From Rummeliibacillus sp963792445 (lineage in GTDB: Bacteria > Bacillota > Bacilli > Bacillales_A > Planococcaceae), in assembly GCA_963792445.1 (NCBI GenBank), contig CAWBWO010000013.1, positions 248,001 to 312,000 on the forward strand: DNA of 64,000 bases, written 5' to 3'. Under the pieces are notes generated by a model, which saw only the letters and a program-made list of their open reading frames with translations, did no database searches and was not told the origin of the DNA. Below are positions 28,291-37,003 of this stretch, one piece after another; position 1 is the first letter of the stretch, and each line of letters begins with the position of its first letter. The translations under genes and the position numbers were made by a program.

Positions 28291-28641
28291 TTGATTAATA
28301 TTTATAACGAAATCAACGCATTAGAAGGAGCATTCCGCAAAACAAACGAGTATAAAGCATTAGAAGAAGCGATTTCCGCAGTTAAAGTAGATTCAGAAGC
28401 CAAAGCAATTTTCCAAAACTTCCGCAAAGTTCAACTTTCATTACAAGATAAACAAATGAAAGGCGAACAACTTCAAGAAGATGAACTACAATACGCTCAA
28501 AAAACAGCACAACTAGCACAACAAAATGAAAAAATTGCAAAGATGCTACAAGCTGAAATGGCCTTAAGCGGTATCATCGAAGAAATTAATCGTGTCCTTG
28601 TGAAACCGATTCAAGGGTTATACCAAGAATTAGATAAATAA
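28291..28641 (+). CDS. yheA: YlbF/YmcA family protein YheA
   Basis: A 116-residue helical protein of the YlbF/YmcA (DUF964) family, known for YlbF, YmcA and YaaT acting on RNase Y; YheA itself is less studied. Visible are FRKTNEYKALEEAISAVKVD, FQNFRKVQLSLQDKQMKG and the C-terminal SGIIEEINRVLVKPIQGLY. The start is TTG at 28291 with AGGGAAATGAC upstream. It ends in a strong terminator. Confidence 0.9.
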   Translation: MINIYNEINALEGAFRKTNEYKALEEAISAVKVDSEAKAIFQNFRKVQLSLQDKQMKGEQLQEDELQYAQKTAQLAQQNEKIAKMLQAEMALSGIIEEINRVLVKPIQGLYQELDK

Positions 28642-28651
28642 TTAGTCAGAC

Positions 28652-28687
28652 AAAAAGCTCTCAAGCTCAATGCTTGAGGGCTTTTTT
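28652..28687 (+). terminator. Terminator after yheA
   Basis: AAAAGCTCTCAAGC pairs with GCTTGAGGGCTTTT (one G-T) around a 5-nt loop, ending in six T. Confidence 0.92.
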
Positions 28688-28718
28688 ACATAAAAGGAAT
28701 TATTGAACTTTGCAATTT

Positions 28719-28874
28719 TTAATAAAAGAAAATTATTTGAAATACCATTTGAGAGCATTTGTGTACATGATTTTGATAATTTTCTACAATATAACTTGGA
28801 GGTAAATATCCTTGGTTCTCAATAATTGGAAAGTCAAAATCAATAATATGAAAATGTGCATCAAAAATTCTCAT
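28719..28874 (-). pseudogene. Truncated amidohydrolase (N-terminal fragment)
   Basis: Minus-strand ATG at 28874 has GGAGGGAATTATA before it. The first 38 residues begin MRIFDAHFHIIDFDFPIIEN and look like the N terminus of amidohydrolase-family TIM-barrel enzymes, including the HxH metal-binding pair (His7, His9). The frame then ends after 51 codons, with the rest of the 250-300-residue enzyme missing; no downstream piece was found before the yheA terminator. A decayed gene is the best reading, though a retained start signal means a short peptide could be made. Confidence 0.6.
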
Positions 28875-29139
28875 TATAATTCCCTCCTTTCTTTAACATA
28901 TCAAATAAGATATATAAGGTGAATTATGGATTTTTTATGTAAATTGATAATTTTATCTTATAGAACTAAAATGGCCTGTTTCTTATGCAAGAATAAAACG
29001 AAACAAGATTCTTTTCGAGATTTCACTTAAAATTTGCTACAATAGATTAGATGTATTAAAAAATACCTGAACGACAATATAAAGAAAATAATTTGAAAAT
29101 AGATCGTAAAATGCAATAAAGAAAGTAGTGAACAAATGT

Positions 29140-30657
29140 ATGAAAGTATTAAAAGTATCTGAAGAATTCCCACAAGATTTTATGCGTGTGTTCCATGATA
29201 TAACGAATTTGTTTTTTGAAGATACAAAGCTAGCAAAAGGTGACATGGCACCTGATTTATTGGTTTCCTTGAACCATTCTACAAACGAGCAATTTACCAT
29301 CATTGCAGATGCGACATTGCAAGCAGAGGGAAACCAATACGAAAGTCATTTTGAGCAAGGATATGAGTCAGAAGGGACAGAAAAGGAACAGAAGATTCGT
29401 TTGAAACGTGCTTTGTCACATGTATTACTTGATACCTTGGAACAAATGACGGGGATTAAACAACAATGGGGAATTCTTACGGGTATTCGCCCAACAAAGC
29501 TATACCATAAATTTAGAAAAGCAGGATTATCTGAAGATGAAATTCATGACCGATTGACAACTGAATTTAGCCTATCTGATGAAAAGATTGCATTGCTAAA
29601 AAGTATAGTGAATACACAACTGAAAGCAATCCCTGATTTAGACGCAATTGGTAAAGAAGTGAGTATCTATATCGGGATTCCATTTTGTCCAACCAAATGT
29701 GCGTATTGTACATTCCCTGCGTATGCCATTCAAAGTAATCGCAAGCAAGGCAAGGTTGCAACGTTTTTAGATGGTTTGCATTATGAAATCGAAGAGATGG
29801 GGAAATGGTTAAAACAGCATGATATGAAAATCACTTCAGTCTATTGGGGTGGGGGTACGCCAACTTCAATTGAAGCAGAAGAAATGGATGCATTGTATAA
29901 AACAATGTTTGATTCATTCCCACATCTTGAAACAATTAGAGAAATAACAGTTGAAGCTGGAAGACCTGATACAATCACACCAGAAAAATTAGACGTGCTA
30001 AAAAAATGGGGAATCGACCGAATAAGTGTAAACCCACAATCCTATACAGACGAAACATTGAAAGCAATTGGCCGTCATCATACAGTTCAAGAAACAATTG
30101 ATAAGTTTTGGATGGCAAGAAAAGCTGGGATGAATAATATCAATATGGACCTCATTATCGGACTTCCAAATGAGGGCATAGAAGAATTTGAACATTCTCT
30201 AAGTGAATCCGAAAAAATGATGCCAGAATCCTTAACAGTTCATACGCTGTCATTTAAACGTGCTTCAGAAATGACACATAACAAGGATAAATATAAAGTA
30301 GCGGATCGTAAAACAGCTGAAGCGATGATGCAACGTGCACACGAATGGACAGATGATCATGGGTATACACCATATTATCTATATAGACAAAAGAACATCT
30401 TAGGCAACTTAGAAAATGTAGGCTATTCAATTCCAGGTGAAGAAAGTATCTATAATATTATGATTATGGAAGAAGCACAAACAATCATAGGTTTGGGCTG
30501 TGGCGCTTCAACAAAACTCGTAAATGCAGAAACAGGGAAGATTAAGCAATACCACAATCCAAAAGAACCTGCAGCATATATCTTAACTTATGAAGAAGCA
30601 ATCCATAAAAAAATCCAAGCATTAGACGAGTTATATGGTTTTGAAGTAAGTAAATAG
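29140..30657 (+). CDS. hemZ: Oxygen-independent coproporphyrinogen III oxidase-like radical SAM protein HemZ
   Basis: A 505-residue radical SAM enzyme. The cluster motif CPTKCAYC gives Cys183, Cys187 and Cys190, followed by the HemN-type Phe in YCTFPAYA. SAM-binding GGGTP is in YWGGGTPTSIE; conserved ITVEAGRPDT and DLIIGLPNEG follow. The N-terminal 170 residues match the HemZ extension rather than HemN. ATG 29140 aligns with the B. subtilis start; GTG at 29128 is possible. It lies next to yheA as in B. subtilis. A heme-related function in low oxygen is accepted for the family, but anaerobic coproporphyrinogen oxidase activity of HemZ itself is not firmly shown. Confidence 0.92.
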   Translation: MKVLKVSEEFPQDFMRVFHDITNLFFEDTKLAKGDMAPDLLVSLNHSTNEQFTIIADATLQAEGNQYESHFEQGYESEGTEKEQKIRLKRALSHVLLDTLEQMTGIKQQWGILTGIRPTKLYHKFRKAGLSEDEIHDRLTTEFSLSDEKIALLKSIVNTQLKAIPDLDAIGKEVSIYIGIPFCPTKCAYCTFPAYAIQSNRKQGKVATFLDGLHYEIEEMGKWLKQHDMKITSVYWGGGTPTSIEAEEMDALYKTMFDSFPHLETIREITVEAGRPDTITPEKLDVLKKWGIDRISVNPQSYTDETLKAIGRHHTVQETIDKFWMARKAGMNNINMDLIIGLPNEGIEEFEHSLSESEKMMPESLTVHTLSFKRASEMTHNKDKYKVADRKTAEAMMQRAHEWTDDHGYTPYYLYRQKNILGNLENVGYSIPGEESIYNIMIMEEAQTIIGLGCGASTKLVNAETGKIKQYHNPKEPAAYILTYEEAIHKKIQALDELYGFEVSK

Positions 30658-30667
30658 TTAAAAACGA

Positions 30668-30716
30668 AAAATGAAAGGGAGACGTCATTGTGATGTCACT
30701 CTTTCTTTTTTTCTTC
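30668..30716. terminator. Bidirectional terminator between hemZ and cdaR
   Basis: AAAGGGAGACGTC pairs imperfectly with GATGTCACTCTTTC, followed by a T run on the plus strand. It separates two convergent genes. Confidence 0.8.
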
Positions 30717-31787
30717 CCTCAACCACAACGCGATTTGCAAAACTAGAGCATCATGAAAAACAGTAGGATTATATCCAGTTTGTTCATAAATTTGGTTCAG
30801 TCGATAAGATAAAGTATGTCTATGAATATTCAAAGCTTCAGCGGTCACTGAAAATTGTTGATTGCATTGCAAAAACAATTCTAAAGTATGTAATAGTTTC
30901 GGGTTAATCTTATTTAATATTCGATTCGTAAAATGGCGTGCTTCGAATGAATCTTTCCTTTTTAGTAATGAATGAAGTTCTACGGATTCAAAAAAAGTAA
31001 TATGTTGTTCTGGTTCGCTATATTCAATTGCGGTTTTAGCAGTATCGTAAGCATGGCGAATCTTGCTTAAATCATCTACTACTTGTCCGACGCCCATTTT
31101 GACATTCGCATATTTTTTTATATCTTTAGCCAATAATGATAAATTCTTTTTCAAAATTTCCTCATTGATTTCAGATGTTAGTATAAAAAATTCGTCAAAT
31201 TGATATTTACCAACTAAAACAGGTTCATGGATAAAGAAATCTTCTAAGTATTCGACAAAAGATTGATAAGCATCTTGTGTAGGTGTTGCTTTAACAAGGA
31301 TTAAGTAAAATGGAGGCTCTGTTGAAAAAGAAATTCTAGACAATCGTTCTGACAGTAATTTTTCCGTGTGTTGCTCATTTAATAAATCTTCAAAGATACG
31401 TTCACTTATTTTCCGTTTCCATTCGGATTGTGACACGATTAATGCTTGATGCACCATCATTTCCGTCGTGAGTTCTACCAATGACGCAATTTCAATTAGC
31501 TCGTTAGGGTCCCCAGTAATTCCAACTACACCTACTAATTCATTTTGAAAAAAGATTGGAAGACTAATCCCAGGTTTAGCTTTCGGATATAAGTGAATGT
31601 TTTGCTCCGTAATGATTACAGGTTCTTCTGTTTCTATAACTCTTTTTGCACCCATATGAATAGTTTCAACACGTAATTGATCCCCAGACGCTAGAATCAT
31701 TCCATTTGTATTCGTTATAATAATATTACGGTGAAGTCTTAACATCGTTTGTTCAACTATTTGGTTAGCCAATTGTTTTGAAATCAA
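30696..31787 (-). CDS. cdaR: CdaR-type sugar diacid / glycerate regulator
   Basis: A 363-residue transcription factor with an N-terminal sugar-diacid recognition domain (LHRNIIITNTNGMILASGD; PGISLPIFFQNELVGVVGITG), a GGDEF-like middle domain and a PucR-type C-terminal helix-turn-helix (FSVTAEALNIHRHTLSYRLNQIYEQTG). TTG at 31787 follows GGAGGAG. It is divergent from the glycerate kinase gene, the usual arrangement where CdaR activates glycerate/glucarate genes, so it likely controls glxK in response to glycerate or a diacid. Confidence 0.9.
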   Translation of the reverse strand: MISKQLANQIVEQTMLRLHRNIIITNTNGMILASGDQLRVETIHMGAKRVIETEEPVIITEQNIHLYPKAKPGISLPIFFQNELVGVVGITGDPNELIEIASLVELTTEMMVHQALIVSQSEWKRKISERIFEDLLNEQHTEKLLSERLSRISFSTEPPFYLILVKATPTQDAYQSFVEYLEDFFIHEPVLVGKYQFDEFFILTSEINEEILKKNLSLLAKDIKKYANVKMGVGQVVDDLSKIRHAYDTAKTAIEYSEPEQHITFFESVELHSLLKRKDSFEARHFTNRILNKINPKLLHTLELFLQCNQQFSVTAEALNIHRHTLSYRLNQIYEQTGYNPTVFHDALVLQIALWLREEKKKE

Positions 31788-31909
31788 ATCTATACTCCTC
31801 CATGTCCAAAAATATCACTGATATATTAAGGAAAATTATACATTAAGTATAATGGTAAAATGAATATTTATCACTATAATTAAGAGTTTTACTTTTAGGA
31901 GGAATTGAC

Positions 31910-33040
31910 ATGAAAATCATTGTCAGCCCAGATTCTTTTAAGGGATCATTATCAGCAATAGACGCGGCAAAAGCGATGGCAGAAGCGATTCAAAAAGTTG
32001 ATGGGAAAATTGAAACTGTACTATTACCTGTAGCAGATGGTGGTGAAGGTACGCTTGAGCCACTTATGAACGCAACAAATGGAAAGATTAAAACAGTTCA
32101 AGTTCAAGATCCGTTAGGTAGAATCATAATTGCCGAGTATGGCATTCTTGGCGATGGTGAAACTTGCATTATTGAGATGGCAAAAGCATCAGGTTTAACC
32201 CTACTATCACGAGAAGAACGTAATCCATTCATTACTTCCACTTACGGCACAGGTGAATTAATTCTTCATGCATTAGATGCTGGGTATCGGAAATTTGTCA
32301 TTGGTATTGGGGGAAGTGCTACAAATGATGGAGGTACAGGGATGCTTGCTGCTTTGGGGATGAAGTTTTTAGATGCAAAAGGTCAAGAATTAGCAAAAGG
32401 TGCAAAGTCATTAAGAAATTTAGTGGAAATTGACTCTAGCAAATTTGACCATCGCATAAATGAATCTCAATTTATCATTGCATGCGATGTGGATAATCCG
32501 CTAATAGGTCCAAATGGCGCAACTGCAATCTTCGGCCCTCAAAAAGGAGCTACTGTAGAAATGATAAAAGAGATTGATTTCAATTTAAGTCATTTAGCAG
32601 ATTTAATAGAAAATGTTACAGGTATTGCACTGCATCAAATGGAAGGGGCGGGTGCTGCTGGTGGTATTGGAGGAGCATTTATAGCCTTCTTTCCAGTAAA
32701 ACTAAAGCCAGGAATTGAAGTTGTCATGGAAGCAGTAGATTTTAAACATCATCTTCAATCGGCGTCATTTGTGTTAACAGGGGAAGGAAAATCAGATTTA
32801 CAAACACTTGCTGGAAAAGCGCCAATTGGAATAGCGAAAGAAGCAGCAAAACAGCAAGTACCAGTGGCCTTAATATCTGGCTTTGTAGAAGAAAAAAGCA
32901 TAGAACAACTAGCAAACTACTTTATAGAAATTGCTAGTGTAGTCAATGAACAAGTATCAAGTAAAGAATCAATAGAAAACCCTTCTTTACATTTAAAACA
33001 AAGAACATATGAAACGGTACTAAGACTTTTAAAACTATAG
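31910..33040 (+). CDS. glxK: Glycerate kinase (GlxK/GarK family)
   Basis: A 376-residue kinase phosphorylating D-glycerate, normally to 2-phosphoglycerate in this family. Family motifs are ISPDSFKGSLSA-like text at the N terminus, VADGGEGTLEPL, IGIGGSATNDGGTGMLAALG (glycine-rich phosphate region), FGPQKGA and LTGEGKSDLQTLAGKAPIG. RBS TAGGAGGAATTGAC precedes the ATG. Divergent from cdaR across a 122-base AT-rich spacer that must hold both promoters. Product feeds glycolysis. Confidence 0.93.
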   Translation: MKIIVSPDSFKGSLSAIDAAKAMAEAIQKVDGKIETVLLPVADGGEGTLEPLMNATNGKIKTVQVQDPLGRIIIAEYGILGDGETCIIEMAKASGLTLLSREERNPFITSTYGTGELILHALDAGYRKFVIGIGGSATNDGGTGMLAALGMKFLDAKGQELAKGAKSLRNLVEIDSSKFDHRINESQFIIACDVDNPLIGPNGATAIFGPQKGATVEMIKEIDFNLSHLADLIENVTGIALHQMEGAGAAGGIGGAFIAFFPVKLKPGIEVVMEAVDFKHHLQSASFVLTGEGKSDLQTLAGKAPIGIAKEAAKQQVPVALISGFVEEKSIEQLANYFIEIASVVNEQVSSKESIENPSLHLKQRTYETVLRLLKL

Positions 33041-33213
33041 AGGTGTTAATGTGATATTTCTAATTGAAAGACTTACTTTTTCTTAGCAATACGTGAATGT
33101 CTTTTTTCAGCACCATTTGATATAAATATGAAGGCAATACAATAATCTACGATCATAATAGTCCAATTGCCAAATGAGAAAAAAAGTGACATCAAATATG
33201 ATAAAGTGAAACT

Positions 33214-33403
33214 TCAATCAGTGGGGGTCTTCTTCCGACGTACAGGACGTACTAGTGCCAACGTTGCCACAGGACGTGACTTTTTTAGTAGGCCATCCCC
33301 CACTGATTGTTAGTTGAACCAATCGGGCATTTACGGGCAGTTATCTCCCACCTATACTTCTTCGAATTCTCTAAAGCCTTGAGGTGGGAGTCTTACTGCC
33401 CGT
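33214..33403 (-). mobile_element. 190-bp non-autonomous element carrying a Bacillaceae-1-like structured RNA
   Basis: No ORF. On the minus strand it holds a long hairpin (ACGGGCAGT/ACTGCCCGT plus AGGTGGGAG/CTCCCACCT, bases 33333-33403), then a second domain closed by the 12-bp AATCAGTGGGGG/CCCCCACTGATT pairing (33216-33308). It interrupts a small gene precisely, without obvious target duplication; flanks are TTA and AGT. Loss of the element restores the gene. Absence of TSDs plus subterminal hairpins resembles IS200/IS605-derived palindromic elements, but no transposase is nearby to confirm this. Confidence 0.7.
33216..33308 (-). ncRNA. Bacillaceae-1 RNA motif candidate
   Basis: On the minus strand, a long closing stem (AATCAGTGGGGG with CCCCCACTGATT) encloses two short hairpins, GTGGC-side CAC-GTCCT-GTG and GTAC-GTCCT-GTAC, each with the terminal loop GUCCU. 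Two hairpins with RUCCU loops are the published hallmark of the Bacillaceae-1 RNA. The match is from memory of that consensus; a covariance-model search was not run. Confidence 0.65.
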
Positions 33404-33869
33404 TAATGCGGATAAAATCGGACAAAGTAATATTAAAGTTAAGCCAATTGCAAATGCCACCTTTTCGGGTAAGGCTTTAATTTTATCTAACATTAATTCT
33501 CCCCCTCAAAGTTATTTAAAACTACTAATTATAAACTCTTATAGAATTCTCATTGAATAACCCTGTTTTTTAAATTGGAAAGAAATATCATTTTATATTA
33601 TACAGTGGTTTTTTAAATATTCAAAAATACTTTCAAACTCACCTCAAAAGGGAACCCGAGAGTGGAAAATACACTAGCTCTTATAAATGAAAATGGACAA
33701 GCCATGCATAAATCTAGTAATGATTACATACCATAGAACATACTAAGCATCAGACAACATTACACTAGAATGCTATAATAATAAAATCAATACAGAGTAA
33801 TCGACATAATAATAAAAAAGCACAATTCCGAGTTCAGTCGATCAAATATTCGTATTGGAGGTCTCTTTT

Positions 33870-34694
33870 ATGGATGAAGTAACATTAAAAAAACAATTGT
33901 TGGATATTCGAAGTGGAGAAATTACGCGGGATGATATCAATCAACAAGAATTGATTGATGCGATGATGGAGTATATTGGTTCATCTGATACCGAACTTAG
34001 AGAAAATTTAATCTATCGGGAGTTTAGTCGATTAATTCATGATGATTATATATCGGATGACTCACTCGTCGATTTGCTAAATAAAGCATTAGGGGACGAG
34101 TTTTTATTTTTTGAAATAGGGGATGTAGGGACAAATAATATTTTCAAACGTGCGCATTCCGTTTTATTGATATCAGCAATATTAGCAAAGGACTTAGAGC
34201 GCTCATTTATCTCTTTGCCATTACTCGATACAGTAAAAAATGAACTCCTACTCTATTTAGATTTAGAACAAGACTTAAGAGGTTATATTCCTGACAAAGG
34301 ATGGGCTTATAGTATAGCTCTTACTGCAGATGCAATCGATGAATTGGTTAAAAACCCTAAATTAAATGTGCAATATTATCCAGCCATTTATCATGCACTA
34401 GTAAATAAAGTATTTACTTATGCGGATGTCTATATTGCCGATGAGGATGAACATTTACTAAAACCAATTATGACGATGCTAGAAATTGGGTTGCCTTATG
34501 AAATTGTAGAAAACTTATCTACGATCGTACCTAAGTTTTTAAAACAACAAAAAGATAAAATCGATGAGGAAAAATATTTGAAGCTTCATGCGAATTGCAA
34601 AAGCTTTTTAAAAAGCTTCTATATTTCTACCGGGTCAAATGAAAAATACAATTCACTTCAACAACCGATTAAAAGTTGTTTAGCTGAAATCTAA
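33870..34694 (+). CDS. DUF2785 family protein
   Basis: A 274-residue mostly helical soluble protein with the DUF2785 pattern: LIYREFSRLIHDDYIS, KRAHSVLLISAIL, and YIPDKGWAYSIALTADAIDEL (the Gly-Trp-Ala-His-like segment typical of the family). ATG 33870 is chosen because GGAGGT lies seven bases upstream; an earlier TTG at 33855 would include the RBS. Function unknown. It is a single gene with its own terminator. The 350 bases upstream (33505-33850) are AT-rich and hold nothing else I can identify. Confidence 0.8.
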   Translation: MDEVTLKKQLLDIRSGEITRDDINQQELIDAMMEYIGSSDTELRENLIYREFSRLIHDDYISDDSLVDLLNKALGDEFLFFEIGDVGTNNIFKRAHSVLLISAILAKDLERSFISLPLLDTVKNELLLYLDLEQDLRGYIPDKGWAYSIALTADAIDELVKNPKLNVQYYPAIYHALVNKVFTYADVYIADEDEHLLKPIMTMLEIGLPYEIVENLSTIVPKFLKQQKDKIDEEKYLKLHANCKSFLKSFYISTGSNEKYNSLQQPIKSCLAEI

Positions 34695-34790
34695 AACGTT
34701 TGTATACTCTCTCTTTTAAAATGATTGTTTTAGCTGCACTAATTTTAATAGATTGAAGTTAAAAGTTATCCTAAAAAAATAATTGAATGA

Positions 34791-34831
34791 AAAAGCCTGC
34801 ATTTATTTATGATAAATGTAGGCTTTTTTTA
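34791..34831 (+). terminator. Terminator after DUF2785 gene
   Basis: AAAGCCTGCATTTA pairs with TAAATGTAGGCTTT (one G-T) around a short loop, then seven T. The next 415 bases (34835-35250) are very AT-rich and hold only the opp promoter region. Confidence 0.9.
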
Positions 34832-35250
34832 TAGCTGTTATTGAATTTTATGAGAATGTTAATACTTTAATATTCTTGAAAACGAAAATATTAATATAAT
34901 GGAATGGGATAGTTTTTATTTAAAAGGGAAATAAATACATAAGACTTTTAGTGAATTAGTTTATTAATATTTTTCAAAAATGTGACAATAGATTGAATAT
35001 ACAGTAATTTATAAATATATATAATGTCCTATATTTATTAGTTATTTGACTATTTAGACCATTTATTATAAATAAAAATACAAAAAACAAATAGAAGTAA
35101 GAAATTGGTGATAGTTTTGAATTACTTCATTTGTTGCGAATTTAAAAATATTCTATTAACTTCTTTATTTCTGTTTATTTGTTTGATATAGTATTAACAG
35201 CTATTTAAAAATAGTGAAAATTCTATATAGTATTAAGGGGGATTCAAAAC

Positions 35251-36879
35251 ATGAAGAAGAAAAACTTTATGTGGTTAACAATCCTTGCTGCTCTTACTTT
35301 AGTATTAGGGGCTTGCGGCTTTGGTGGAGATTCATCAAAAGATTCTTCAAAAACATCTGGCGAAAAAAATCTGAATCTTGCAATCGCTTCAGAACCACCT
35401 AGCTTAAACCCACAATTAGCAACAGATTCTCAATCTGGATCAATTCTTAACGGGGTATTCGAAGGTTTAACTCGTGTAAATGATAAAGATGAAGTTGAAA
35501 ACGCTATAGCTAAAGATATAAAAGTTAGCGATGATAAGTTAACTTACACATTCACTTTACGTGATGCAAAATGGTCAAACGGAGATCCAGTTGTGGCTGG
35601 AGACTTCGAATATGCGTGGAAATGGGCTCTAGACCCTAAAAACGCTTCACAATATGCTTACATCTTATATCCTATTAAAGGTGCTGAAGCTTACAACACT
35701 GGTAAAGGTAAAGCTGACGCTGTTGGTGTAAAAGCTCTTGATGACAAAACTCTAGAAGTAAAATTAAACAATCCAACACCTTACTTCACAAAATTAACTG
35801 CATTCTATACTTACATGCCAGTTGATCAAAAAGTAGTTGAAGGTAAAAAAGACTGGGCATCTGATGCTGGTGCAAACTATGTAACAAACGGACCATTTGA
35901 ATTATCTGAATGGAAACACAATGAATCTGTAACATTGAAAAAATCTCAAAACTACTGGGATAAAGCAAATGTAGATTTAGATTCAGTTAAAATTGCAATG
36001 GTTGAATCTAATGCAACAGTTGACCGTATGTACCAAAGTGGTGACCTTGATTTTGTCGGTGCTCCATTTGGAAGTGTATCACTTGATAAAATTGATACTT
36101 ATAAGAAAGACAAATCATTACACATCTCTGATTTAGCATCAAGCTATGATTACAGATTCAATACGAATGATAAATTCATGAAAAACGAAAACATTCGTAA
36201 AGCATTAACTCTAGCTATTAATCGTCAAGACTTAATTAAAAACATTACTAAAGGTGAACAAAAACCTGCTTATGGTATCGTTCCTAAATCAATCGCTGGT
36301 TTTGAAAACCAAACACAATTCTTCAAAGATAACGACGTTGAAGGTGCAAAAGCAGCCCTACAACAAGGTATGAAAGAATTAGGTATTAAAAATCCAAGCG
36401 ATATCAAAATCAAACTTTCTATTAACACTGACGAAGGTCATCAAGCTATCGCTCAATTCATCCAAGAAGGATGGCACAAAAACTTGGGTGTTGATGTAAC
36501 AATCGATAACTCTGAATGGCAAGTATTCCTAGACAAAATGAGCAAAATTGATTACCAAGTCGGTCGTATGGGTTGGAGTGCTGACTATAATGATGCCAAC
36601 ACATTCTTAGATTCATACACAACTGCTAAAAATGGTAACAACATGACTGGTTGGGAAAATCCAAAATATACAGATTTAATGACTAAAGCTACTAAAGAAA
36701 CTGATGAAGCAAAACGTATGGAACTTCTAAAACAAGCTGAACAAGTAATTATGTCTGAATATGTAGTAGCACCAATTTATGATTACACTAACCTATATGT
36801 TGCAAAAGACTATGTGAAAAACATGGCTCCTGACTTACTAGGCAACATTAACCTTAAAAACGTTAAAATCGAAAAATAA
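35251..36879 (+). CDS. oppA: Oligopeptide ABC transporter substrate-binding lipoprotein OppA (copy 1)
   Basis: A 542-residue lipoprotein: signal peptide with lipobox LGAC (Cys22), Ser/Lys-rich linker, then an SBP_bac_5 domain (IASEPPSLNPQLATDSQSG; GVFEGLTRV; DPVVAGDFEYAWKWALDPKN; TNGPFELSEWKH). Start ATG follows AAGGGGG. It binds external peptides for OppBCDF encoded downstream. A stem-loop after the stop probably lets only some transcripts continue. It is closely related to the protein encoded at 41348, pointing to duplication of the whole operon. Confidence 0.94.
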   Translation: MKKKNFMWLTILAALTLVLGACGFGGDSSKDSSKTSGEKNLNLAIASEPPSLNPQLATDSQSGSILNGVFEGLTRVNDKDEVENAIAKDIKVSDDKLTYTFTLRDAKWSNGDPVVAGDFEYAWKWALDPKNASQYAYILYPIKGAEAYNTGKGKADAVGVKALDDKTLEVKLNNPTPYFTKLTAFYTYMPVDQKVVEGKKDWASDAGANYVTNGPFELSEWKHNESVTLKKSQNYWDKANVDLDSVKIAMVESNATVDRMYQSGDLDFVGAPFGSVSLDKIDTYKKDKSLHISDLASSYDYRFNTNDKFMKNENIRKALTLAINRQDLIKNITKGEQKPAYGIVPKSIAGFENQTQFFKDNDVEGAKAALQQGMKELGIKNPSDIKIKLSINTDEGHQAIAQFIQEGWHKNLGVDVTIDNSEWQVFLDKMSKIDYQVGRMGWSADYNDANTFLDSYTTAKNGNNMTGWENPKYTDLMTKATKETDEAKRMELLKQAEQVIMSEYVVAPIYDYTNLYVAKDYVKNMAPDLLGNINLKNVKIEK

Positions 36880-36926
36880 TCAATAACACTTTGTGTTACT
36901 AAACTTGTAGTAAGTAATGCTAAATA

Positions 36927-36966
36927 GGGTTGCCGGGCATCATTTCGGTGATGACTTAGGCAGCCC
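36927..36966 (+). terminator. Intercistronic stem-loop between oppA and oppB (copy 1)
   Basis: GGGTTGCC pairs with GGCAGCCC, with an inner CATCAT/ATGATG-type helix. It lacks a T run and lies inside the operon. Likely a partial terminator or mRNA stabiliser that sets a high OppA to permease ratio. Copy 2 has an equivalent with different sequence. Confidence 0.7.
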
Positions 36967-37003
36967 ATTCTATATTATGAAAGAGTAGAGGAGGCTACGT
37001 GCA

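Larger units (their letters stand above)
33073..33493 (-). pseudogene. Small membrane protein gene interrupted by a 190-bp insertion
   Basis: Minus-strand ATG at 33493 is preceded by GAGGGGGAG. Thirty codons run to 33404 (MLDKIKALPEKVAFAIGL, then a hydrophobic stretch ending CPILSAL). The frame then enters a GC-rich structured element (33214-33403). Removing exactly these 190 bases joins codon TTA to AGT in frame and continues 46 codons (SFTLSYLMSLFFSFGNW, then a second hydrophobic stretch and a basic tail ending RIAKKK) to TAA at 33073. The restored product is 76 residues with two to three membrane segments. Function unknown. The clean restoration shows the gene was whole until insertion. 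Confidence 0.85.
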
